The notes under the pieces: model-generated
Seen by the model: the letters and a program-made list of their open reading frames with translations, nothing else
Database searches by the model: none
What the model was told of the DNA's origin: nothing
In this document: positions 1 through 5,084 of the stretch, piece by piece
Numbering within the stretch: the stretch's first letter is position 1
How the letters are laid out: each line of letters begins with the position of its first letter
Position numbers and translations under genes: made by a program
NCBI GenBank assembly: GCA_022798035.1
Contig: JAAWLS010000188.1
Coordinates: 1-5,084 of the forward strand
Length of the DNA: 5,084 nucleotides
Origin: Lachnospiraceae bacterium
GTDB taxonomy: Bacteria > Bacillota > Clostridia > Lachnospirales > Lachnospiraceae
Direction: 5' to 3'

Positions 1-964
1 GACTGAATTTTTCAAATATCTCTTCCACCGCCTCTTTGGAAAGGATTTCCCTGCTGCGTGCCTCAAAAGCCCCTAGAATATCTCTCCGCAGAACTCCTTC
101 TGCCTCTTTGATTCCATTCCCGCTTTTTTCTATGGGAATGTAGTCTATCTCAACGATTCCCGCCGCGCTGTCTTTCGTTTTCTTCTCCTCTAAAGTAATT
201 TCCACAATCAGGCCTGTATTCCAGCACTCTGCCGCCGGTTTATCAAAAATAAAATTCCCCTGACCGTACACAATTGTTCCTCTATGGTAATTTTCCTGAC
301 AGCCCACACAGTGGCTGTGCTGGCACACCACCAAATCTGCTCCGGCGTCCACCATACTGCGGCAGACTTTTTGCTGCTGAGGCGTCGGGTAAGGATAGTG
401 TTCTTTCCCGCCGTGGTACAGCACCGTCACAAAACCAGCTTCCCTCTTTAACTTCTCAATGGCTGTCAGACTTTGATGCTCTGAAAATCCATTTGCACCA
501 GAACCATAGTCCGATACCAGGGAAAATTCATGTTCCGCACATGCATAGAACCCTGCGCTCGTACCCCCCCCCGCTCCAAATTTCACTATTTTGCAGGCAT
601 CGGCTTCCTCTGGACTGTCTCCCGCTCCAATCATTGAGAGGCCATGCTTTTCCAGTAAGGCTTTCGTGCTTTCTATTCCTTCCCGGCCAAAATCTCTGAT
701 GTGATTGTTGGCGGCGGATACCAGAGTGGGATTCAGTGCCTGGATTCCTCTGACACAGTCAGTCTTAATTTTCAAGTTAGGGCCTGATTTCACAATGGGC
801 TGTCCTTCATCCACCAAAGGCGCTTCCAGGTTGAAAATGCGCAAATCGCTTTTCTCCCATTTTTCCTTTAATGTTCTGCCCAGCAGACCTTCCACATCCC
901 CTGCTGCAAACAGAGCCTGGTTCGTCTCTGTGGGAACCAAATCACCTGCTATCATAATTTTCAC
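1..964 (-). CDS. CapA/PgsA-family (PGA_cap) metallophosphoesterase-like capsule protein, 3' end cut by window edge
   Basis: The frame runs without a stop from GTG 964 to the left edge (321 codons visible); I read it directly because no stop lies inside the window. It matches the CapA / PGA_cap family, a metallophosphoesterase fold found in poly-gamma-glutamate and polysaccharide clusters, whose reaction is poorly defined. Numbered from GTG 964, visible signatures are AGDLVP (6-11), NLE (45-47), AANNH (84-88), YACAEHEFS (140-148), YHGGKEHY (183-190), CQHSHCVGC (214-222) and YGQGNFIFD (233-241); the D, N and H residues are the likely metal ligands. No signal peptide or membrane segment is seen at the N-terminus, so it looks cytoplasmic, unlike membrane-anchored B. 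subtilis PgsA. A run of nine G in the coding strand (572-564) encodes part of AGGGG-like residues 131-134; with nine G the frame is intact. Last gene visible in the operon. GTG 973 and ATG 955 are alternative starts. Confidence 0.86.
   Translation of the reverse strand, partial: MKIMIAGDLVPTETNQALFAAGDVEGLLGRTLKEKWEKSDLRIFNLEAPLVDEGQPIVKSGPNLKIKTDCVRGIQALNPTLVSAANNHIRDFGREGIESTKALLEKHGLSMIGAGDSPEEADACKIVKFGAGGGTSAGFYACAEHEFSLVSDYGSGANGFSEHQSLTAIEKLKREAGFVTVLYHGGKEHYPYPTPQQQKVCRSMVDAGADLVVCQHSHCVGCQENYHRGTIVYGQGNFIFDKPAAECWNTGLIVEITLEEKKTKDSAAGIVEIDYIPIEKSGNGIKEAEGVLRRDILGAFEARSREILSKEAVEEIFEKFS
564..572 (-). repeat. Homopolymer run G9 (coding strand) inside the capA-like gene
   Basis: Nine C on the plus strand (nine G on the coding strand) sit between the NNH-containing half and the HGG/QHSH half of the capA-like frame. 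By reading the frames, one extra G leads to a TGA at 530-528 and one missing G leads to a TGA at 468-466, so either slip would remove the C-terminal metal-binding half. Such tracts are typical of slipped-strand phase variation in surface genes and are also common sequencing-error sites. Confidence 0.8.
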
Positions 965-973
965 ATTTTTCAC

Positions 974-981
974 CCTTCCTC
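974..981 (-). promoter_or_regulatory. Purine-rich ribosome binding site of the capA-like gene
   Basis: The minus strand reads GAGGAAGG between the CapK-like stop (984-982) and a cluster of possible starts: GTG 973, GTG 964 and ATG 955. AAGG is nine bases from GTG 964 but touches GTG 973, so 964 is the best-spaced start. It would give the family-typical N-terminus MKIMIAGDLVPT. Confidence 0.6.
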
Positions 982-2334
982 TCACACCTTTGAAATGGTG
1001 TACAAATGCTTACCGGATTTTGTGGGCAGCAGTTGTTTTACAATTTCATAATTTATCTGACAGGCATCTCCCATCACTGTTTGGATAGACTTCGTCATTT
1101 TCTCAAGGACTTCCTGCTCCAGGCTTTCACATTTCAGTTCCATCCGCACCACAATCCTGTCATAATCTTCCTGGATAACCTGAAATCTCCTGACTTCTTC
1201 TAGCCCGTAGAACAGATGCGTAAAATACTCTCCGTCAATTTTCGTCCCATCCCGCCTCTTAAAAATATTGACGGTTCTGCCCTTTACATAGCTCAGGCAC
1301 GGAAGATTCCTTCCGCAGGCGCAGTGTCTTTTTGAGGACATGCCCCCCACATCTCCGATTTTGTAGCGAATCAGCGGCATACTCTTGTTGAAAAGATTTG
1401 TGACAAGGATTTCTCCGTCTCTCTCTTCCGGAAGAGTATTGTTCTCCTCATCCACAATCTCCACATAGTTCAAAAAGGAGTTGATGTGCAGTTCATCTCC
1501 CTGGCTGCAGCTTACGGCAATGGCCGGCGTCTCCCTGGAACCATACTGGTTGACGACAGGGCACCGGAATACGGTTTCTATCAGCTGTTTCCATTCCGGA
1601 AACAGCGTGCCGGCGCTCACCACAATTCCTCCGGGCGCATAGACTTCCAATCCTTTTCCCTGAATAAATTTAGAGAGTTCATAGATAGACTGTACATAGG
1701 CCAGAATTACTTTGGGCTTCCAGCTGTTTATTCGTTCCACATAAGATTCCATGGTCTTTTCATCCATCCGAAAGCTGTTGAGAAATTTTCTGCGCTTGAC
1801 AAACCGATTGATGATTTCCGCTTTCAAACCAATGGAGCCAGCTAAAATATCACGCTCAGAGCCCCAGAGAACCGCCGCCTTATCCCCTATTTCATATCCG
1901 GCGTAAGACAGAAAATAATCTCCGGAAGTCATCGTAAGCAGAGCGTCGTCGTGGCGCAGTTTTACCGGTTCCCCTGTGGAGCCGCCGGAAGTCTCTGTGT
2001 GAAATGGAATGGTTTCTCTGCTAAAGAGATTTTCTCCTTCCTGCCGAATGATTTCTTTTGTCATAACCGGAAGGCTTTTGACATCCTCTGTTATGGTTTC
2101 CAGAGAAAAAGACAGATTGTGCTCCCTGGCATACGCCTGATAATAGGGCACATGTTCCACAGCATACGTTACAATCTCATACAACTTCCGGTTCTGTTCC
2201 CTCTCGTTCTCCTGGTAACTTCTATATTGATTTTTCATGGATTTTTGGTAGATATTCTTTCGCTCTCTCTGCCCGCTCAGCAGCATTGCCAGCGGATAAT
2301 TGATATATTTTATAATATATTTCACTGCGTCCAT
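982..2334 (-). CDS. CapK/PaaK-like adenylate-forming protein (phenylacetate-CoA ligase family)
   Basis: A 450-residue protein of the AMP-forming ligase superfamily, CapK / coenzyme F390 synthetase-like branch. Such enzymes activate a carboxylate with ATP as an acyl-adenylate; CapK-type members are common in capsule clusters and their substrates are mostly unknown. Visible are the phosphate-binding loop TSGGSTGEP (115-123), the adenine-site motif YGSRET (264-269), DGEILVTNL (306-314), RYKIGDVG (323-330), a cysteine-rich HCACG plus C346 (337-346) that could bind zinc, and a C-terminal KSGKHLY (439-445) whose K441 fits the mobile-domain catalytic lysine. The N-terminal ~50 residues form a charged helix with no clear signal peptide. 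ATG 2334 has AAGGAG nine bases upstream and directly follows the epimerase stop. The gene ends in TGA at 984-982, 17 bases before the next gene's preferred start. A role in decorating uronic-acid sugars is inference; the true substrate (aryl acid, amino acid or other) cannot be told. Confidence 0.88.
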   Translation of the reverse strand: MDAVKYIIKYINYPLAMLLSGQRERKNIYQKSMKNQYRSYQENEREQNRKLYEIVTYAVEHVPYYQAYAREHNLSFSLETITEDVKSLPVMTKEIIRQEGENLFSRETIPFHTETSGGSTGEPVKLRHDDALLTMTSGDYFLSYAGYEIGDKAAVLWGSERDILAGSIGLKAEIINRFVKRRKFLNSFRMDEKTMESYVERINSWKPKVILAYVQSIYELSKFIQGKGLEVYAPGGIVVSAGTLFPEWKQLIETVFRCPVVNQYGSRETPAIAVSCSQGDELHINSFLNYVEIVDEENNTLPEERDGEILVTNLFNKSMPLIRYKIGDVGGMSSKRHCACGRNLPCLSYVKGRTVNIFKRRDGTKIDGEYFTHLFYGLEEVRRFQVIQEDYDRIVVRMELKCESLEQEVLEKMTKSIQTVMGDACQINYEIVKQLLPTKSGKHLYTISKV

Positions 2335-3309
2335 CTACAGATTCTCCTTGTACCAGTCAATGGCCAGTTCCAGTCCCCGCTCAAAATTGTACTCGGGTTC
2401 ATACCCCAGCCATTCTCTTGCCTTGCTGATATCTGCGTTGGAGTGTTTGATATCCCCTGCCCGCTCAGGCCCAAACTGAGGTGCAATGTCTTTCCCCAGT
2501 TTTTCACACATAATATGGTACAAATCAATCAGGTATTCCCTGCCGCCATAAGCGATATTGTAGGCCTGTCCCCCTGCTTCATGAGGGGCTTTGCAGGCTT
2601 TCAGATTCGCCTCAATCACATTTTCAATGTAAGTAAAGTCCCTGGACTGTCTGCCGTCTCCATGAATGGTGGGGGCCTCTCCCTTCAGGAGCATTCGAAT
2701 GAACTTGGGAATCACTGCGGCATAGGCTCCATCTGGGTTCTGTCTTCTTCCAAACACATTGAAGTATCGCAGGCCGTAAGTGTCCAGTCCGTACAGTTTG
2801 TAGTACAGCCTGCCATACTCTTCATCCACCCGTTTCGTCAGTGCATAGGGAGAGAGAAGATTTCCCTCCTGTCCCTCTTTTTTGGGCAGCACCGGATGGT
2901 CCCCATAGACGGAAGAACTGGAGGCATAAACAAATTTTTTTACCTTTTTCTGCCTGGCCGCTTCCATCATGTTTAAGGTTCCGCGGATATTTACTTCCTC
3001 GTAATACAAAGGCATCTCAATACTTCTGGGTACGCTTCCCCAGGCCGCCTGATTTAAAACGTAATCTGCTCCTTCGCAGGCTTCCAGACAAGTGTTCAAA
3101 TCCGTAATGTCGCCTTTGATAAACTGGTAATTTGGATGTTCCAGAAATAAATCCACATTCTCCTGTTTTCCTGTAGAGAGGTTATCCAGGCACCGGACCC
3201 GGCACCCCATATTCAAAACGGCCTCGCATAAGTTAGAGCCGATAAATCCTGCTCCTCCTGTCACCAGAAAGACCGCGTCTTTTTCAAATTCTAATTCCTG
3301 ATAACTCAT
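2335..3309 (-). CDS. NAD-dependent UDP-N-acetylhexosamine 4-epimerase (WbpP/TviC type, SDR family)
   Basis: This 324-residue cytoplasmic extended short-chain dehydrogenase/reductase interconverts gluco and galacto forms of UDP-HexNAc or its uronic acid through a 4-keto intermediate with bound NAD+. Visible are the Rossmann motif GGAGFIG (18-24), LDNLSTG (41-47), GDITD (66-70), QAAWGSVPRS (87-96), YASSSSVYGDHP (128-139), the catalytic Y155-x3-K159 pair (SPYALTK), RYFNVFGRRQNPDGAYAAV (181-199) and HGDGRQSRDFTYIEN (216-230). The GSVPRS and ASSSSVYGDHP wording matches the WbpP/TviC group, which handles N-acetylated substrates, rather than classic GalE. Length is normal (~340 in the family). The ATG is backed by AGGAG seven bases upstream. 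The gene follows the dehydrogenase by 106 bases, and its TAG abuts the next ATG. With the dehydrogenase it would supply UDP-GalNAcA from UDP-GlcNAc; the order of the two steps cannot be read from sequence. Confidence 0.93.
   Translation of the reverse strand: MSYQELEFEKDAVFLVTGGAGFIGSNLCEAVLNMGCRVRCLDNLSTGKQENVDLFLEHPNYQFIKGDITDLNTCLEACEGADYVLNQAAWGSVPRSIEMPLYYEEVNIRGTLNMMEAARQKKVKKFVYASSSSVYGDHPVLPKKEGQEGNLLSPYALTKRVDEEYGRLYYKLYGLDTYGLRYFNVFGRRQNPDGAYAAVIPKFIRMLLKGEAPTIHGDGRQSRDFTYIENVIEANLKACKAPHEAGGQAYNIAYGGREYLIDLYHIMCEKLGKDIAPQFGPERAGDIKHSNADISKAREWLGYEPEYNFERGLELAIDWYKENL
2344..2349 (-). promoter_or_regulatory. Ribosome binding site of the CapK-like gene, inside the epimerase 3' end
   Basis: AAGGAG on the minus strand, formed by the last codons of the epimerase (K-E-N-L), lies nine bases before ATG 2334. 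The epimerase TAG (2337-2335) directly touches that ATG with no spacer, which points to one transcript and probable translational coupling. Confidence 0.8.
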
Positions 3310-3316
3310 TGTGATT

Positions 3317-3321
3317 CTCCT
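3317..3321 (-). promoter_or_regulatory. Ribosome binding site of the epimerase gene
   Basis: AGGAG on the minus strand lies seven bases upstream of ATG 3309, an ideal Shine-Dalgarno for a Firmicute. It supports ATG 3309 as the start. Confidence 0.85.
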
Positions 3322-3465
3322 TTAATTCCCGCCAAAATCCTGACCGCAGCGTGTTTCAGCAAATCTTTTGCCGATTTCCCGGTAAGTCTCGTAACAGCAG
3401 TCTTTCCAAACGCCTCTATAACCTCCAGTAAAAATAACCTGCTTTCTCATATTCCTTTCTGTCAT
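3322..3465 (-). CDS. Doubtful small ORF of 47 codons between dehydrogenase and epimerase
   Basis: A frame starting with ATG at 3465 (alternative ATG at 3450) overlaps the last 50 bases of the dehydrogenase in another frame and ends with TAA at 3324-3322, immediately before the epimerase Shine-Dalgarno. The product starts MTERNMRKQVIFTGG and includes a cysteine pair and the segment ETYREIGKRFAETRCG. I recognise no family. In favour: it fills nearly the whole gap, its codons look like those of the neighbours, and AAAGG lies just upstream of ATG 3450, though too close to be ideal. Against: it is short, and the third frame is also open across the gap and ends in a TGA overlapping the epimerase ATG, so open frames here are not discriminating. 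It may simply be a long spacer. Confidence 0.18.
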   Translation of the reverse strand: MTERNMRKQVIFTGGYRGVWKDCCYETYREIGKRFAETRCGQDFGGN

Positions 3466-5084
3466 ACATGCCTTTCAAATCAAACAGGATTTTCTTGTCA
3501 TCTCTGTAATATTTATCCATCTGCGTCCTTGAAATTTCCTGAAAAACATCGTGCTGTACGCAGACTGTCACCACATCTGCCTGCCCCAGTTCTTCCATAG
3601 ACACAATATCAACGCCATAGAGTCTTTTGGCCTCTTCCCTGTCTGCCACATCATCCGCAATCACCGGCTCAATGCCATACTCCCGAAGCTCTGTCACAAT
3701 ATCAATGACCTTTGTATTTCTGGTGTCCTGACAGTTCTCCTTAAAAGCAAATCCCAGCAGCGCTACTTTGGAATGGCGGATGCTTTTGTCCGCTTTAATC
3801 AAACTTTTCACAATGTTCTCTGCCACATATTTTCCCATATCATCGTTAATCCGCCGTCCTGCCAGAATCACCTGAGAGTGGTATCCCAACTGCTCTGCCT
3901 TGTGGGTCAAATAATAGGGGTCTACCCCGATGCAGTGTCCCCCTACCAGACCTGGATAGAATTTCAGGAAGTTCCACTTTGTCCCCGCCGCTTTCAGTAC
4001 GCTCTGGGTGTCAATGCCCATTTTATTGAAAATAATGGACAGTTCATTCATAAAGGCAATGTTGATATCCCGCTGGGAATTCTCAATTACTTTAGCGGCC
4101 TCAGCCACTTTAATACTCTCAGCCCGGTGAACCCCTGCCTCCACCACCAGCTCATAGACGTCTGCCGTCAAATCCAGTGTTTCTTCATCCATGCCGGACA
4201 CAATCTTTGTGATGCTCTCCAGGCGGTGAACCTTGTCTGCTGGATTAATCCGCTCTGGGGAATAACCCACCTTAAAATCCTGTCCGCATCTCATATTAGA
4301 TTCTGCCTCCAGAATCGGCACGCAGATTTCTTCCGTAACGCCGGGATATACCGTGGACTCGTAAACCACTACAGCCCCTTTTGTCAAGTTCCTGCCTACC
4401 AGCCGGCTGGCCTCCTCCACCGGAACCAGATTCGGCGTATGGTCCTTATTTACCGGGGTGGGCACTGCCACAATGATAAATTTTGCCTCTCTCAGCTTCT
4501 CTTCGTCTGACGTGAACTCCACGCTGCAAGCGGCGATTTCCTCATCTCCAATCTCTTTGGTAGGGTCCACGCCTTTTTGATACAACTGGATTTTCTCCTG
4601 ATTGACATCAAACCCTATCACTTTTATTTTCCTGGAAAATGCCACTGCAATGGGCATTCCCACATAACCAAGGCCGACCAGAGCCAGCTTCTCTCTGCCT
4701 TCCGTCAAATCCGAATGTATGCCGCTGCTTATAACTTTAAGTTTTTCTATAAATCTGTTTCTCTCAAAAATAATTCCAGCTCCGTAGCCGGAAAGTTCCG
4801 CATCCCATACATCAAGCATGGCCTTATCGGGATTTTCTTCTTTCAAAAGAAAATTGCGCTGCAAAAGAGATTTTTTATATTTTGAAAGATTATCGTAATA
4901 AACAGGCTTTAGCTGACAAAGCTCTCTATCCATAAATTTTCTGCGTTTTTCAGGTTCATCCTTTACAATCTTCAGATCATCCGGCGAAAATACAACAACA
5001 TAAACGTTTTCTATAAGCTCAGAAATTTTCTTTTTCTTCACGCCGTCGACCTTTATACTCTTTTTATTTTTAATAAAACCTATT
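3416..5084 (-). CDS. Nucleotide-sugar dehydrogenase (WbpO/TviB type, UDP-HexNAc 6-dehydrogenase) fused in frame behind a RecF fragment; 5' end outside window
   Basis: The dehydrogenase part oxidises C6 of a UDP-N-acetylhexosamine to the uronic acid with two NAD+, in the cytoplasm, making a capsule or O-antigen donor. Counting residues from the GTG at 5041, residues ~116-541 form a full-length enzyme (~426 aa, usual for TviB/WbpO). Visible are the NAD-binding GLGYVG at 123-128, VPTP at 193-196, YESTVYPG at 227-234, GYSPERINP at 259-267, the helix motif KVAEAAKVIEN at 311-321, and the catalytic cysteine C370 in GGHCIGVDPYY. The C-terminal UDP-binding domain carries GFAFKENCQDTRNTK at 430-444. 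The wording is closer to TviB/WbpO than to UDP-glucose dehydrogenase. Residues 1-~115 are RecF, not dehydrogenase, and the frame stays open to the window edge, so GTG 5041 is not a real start. The dehydrogenase's own start and ribosome binding site are absent; the nearest alternative, TTG at 4708, has no Shine-Dalgarno. The family call is firm; whether this fused protein exists is doubtful. Confidence 0.9.
   Translation of the reverse strand, partial: IGFIKNKKSIKVDGVKKKKISELIENVYVVVFSPDDLKIVKDEPEKRRKFMDRELCQLKPVYYDNLSKYKKSLLQRNFLLKEENPDKAMLDVWDAELSGYGAGIIFERNRFIEKLKVISSGIHSDLTEGREKLALVGLGYVGMPIAVAFSRKIKVIGFDVNQEKIQLYQKGVDPTKEIGDEEIAACSVEFTSDEEKLREAKFIIVAVPTPVNKDHTPNLVPVEEASRLVGRNLTKGAVVVYESTVYPGVTEEICVPILEAESNMRCGQDFKVGYSPERINPADKVHRLESITKIVSGMDEETLDLTADVYELVVEAGVHRAESIKVAEAAKVIENSQRDINIAFMNELSIIFNKMGIDTQSVLKAAGTKWNFLKFYPGLVGGHCIGVDPYYLTHKAEQLGYHSQVILAGRRINDDMGKYVAENIVKSLIKADKSIRHSKVALLGFAFKENCQDTRNTKVIDIVTELREYGIEPVIADDVADREEAKRLYGVDIVSMEELGQADVVTVCVQHDVFQEISRTQMDKYYRDDKKILFDLKGMYDRKEYEKAGYFYWRL
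4685..5084 (-). pseudogene. recF: RecF internal fragment (3' truncated, 5' end off window)
   Basis: RecF is an ABC-type ATPase that loads RecA at gapped DNA, normally encoded near dnaA, dnaN and gyrB. The segment shows family hallmarks in order: VVVFSPDDLKIVKDEP, RRKFMDRELCQ, PVYYDNLSKYKKSLLQRN, MLDVWDAELSGYG, then an IHSDLTEGREKL-like stretch. By my memory of B. subtilis RecF (~370 aa) these match roughly residues 90-210. Codons upstream of GTG 5041 continue in frame (residues IGFIKNKKSIKVDG) with no stop, so the Walker A part probably lies beyond the right edge. Everything after the GREKL-like point is missing: the signature region, the GSQGQQR-like motif and the Walker B LLLDD. The frame continues straight into a dehydrogenase, so as it stands this cannot be a working RecF. 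Base composition (about 34% GC by hand count over 4701-5084) is well below the downstream genes. It could be a rearrangement scar or an assembly chimera. Confidence 0.85.

Noticed and set aside
528..600. Apparent frameshift in the capA-like gene at the G run
   Set aside because: A first reading with ten G gave a stop at 530-528. Recounting the run as exactly nine bases (564-572) keeps one frame open from 964 to the left edge, so the gene is intact as given.
274..1088. Two plus-strand open frames of about 130 codons each
   Set aside because: Both are antisense to the capA-like frame (and the end of the CapK-like gene), which shows conserved GD, NNH, HGG, QHSH and GQGNF motifs.
2322..2528. A 68-codon minus-strand frame overlapping the epimerase 3' end
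   Set aside because: It overlaps the conserved C-terminus of the epimerase in another frame and has no Shine-Dalgarno and no family features.
1951..2976. A 341-codon open frame on the plus strand
   Set aside because: It lies antisense across the CapK-like and epimerase genes, which have clear family motifs. Its product is rich in F, H, C, P and I with no recognisable domain.
3330..3415. Possible terminator or regulatory hairpin in the gap
   Set aside because: Only a very short CCG/CGG pairing is visible, with no strong stem and no following T run on the minus strand.
3551..4510. A 319-codon open frame on the plus strand
   Set aside because: It is fully antisense to the dehydrogenase with its intact catalytic motifs; the predicted protein has no recognisable domain and is unusually rich in H and C.
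5039..5041. GTG as the true start of the fused gene
   Set aside because: In-frame RecF-like codons continue upstream to the window edge with no stop and no ribosome binding site near this GTG.

Overview
The window reads as part of a cell-surface polysaccharide (capsule or exopolysaccharide) operon from a low-to-mid GC Firmicute. The protein style suggests a Clostridia / Lachnospiraceae-like gut bacterium, but this is inference from family resemblance and codon use, not a database match. All supported genes lie on the minus strand, so transcription runs from right (5084) to left (1). The long open frames on the plus strand are antisense shadows.

Layout in transcription order. (1) 5084-3416: one continuous reading frame that starts outside the window. 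Its first ~130 visible residues are an internal piece of the DNA-repair ATPase RecF. These run in frame, at about 4685-4700, into a complete nucleotide-sugar dehydrogenase of the WbpO/TviB type. (2) 3415-3310: a 106-base gap with a doubtful 47-codon ORF and the ribosome binding site of the next gene. (3) 3309-2335: a WbpP/TviC-type UDP-HexNAc 4-epimerase. (4) 2334-982: a CapK/PaaK-like adenylate-forming enzyme whose ATG directly abuts the epimerase stop codon. (5) 964 to beyond base 1: a CapA/PgsA-type (PGA_cap) metallophosphoesterase-like protein, cut by the left edge. No gap exceeds 300 bases, and I see no RNA gene, insertion sequence, CRISPR array, convincing promoter or terminator.

How the genes fit together. 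The dehydrogenase and epimerase form the classic pair that converts UDP-GlcNAc to an N-acetyl-hexosaminuronic acid donor (UDP-GlcNAcA / UDP-GalNAcA). The CapK-like and CapA-like proteins belong to families that recur in capsule clusters with poorly defined roles. A carboxylate-activating enzyme beside a uronic-acid pathway suggests a decoration step, but that is a hypothesis. No glycosyltransferase, flippase or polymerase is in the window.

The most notable points are the RecF::dehydrogenase join, with a sharp base-composition step (by hand count ~34% GC on the RecF side, ~52% in the sampled dehydrogenase core), and a run of nine G (coding strand) inside the capA-like gene that could act as a phase-variation switch. 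The RecF join is best explained as a chimera. An assembly or binning artefact is at least as likely as a real rearrangement.
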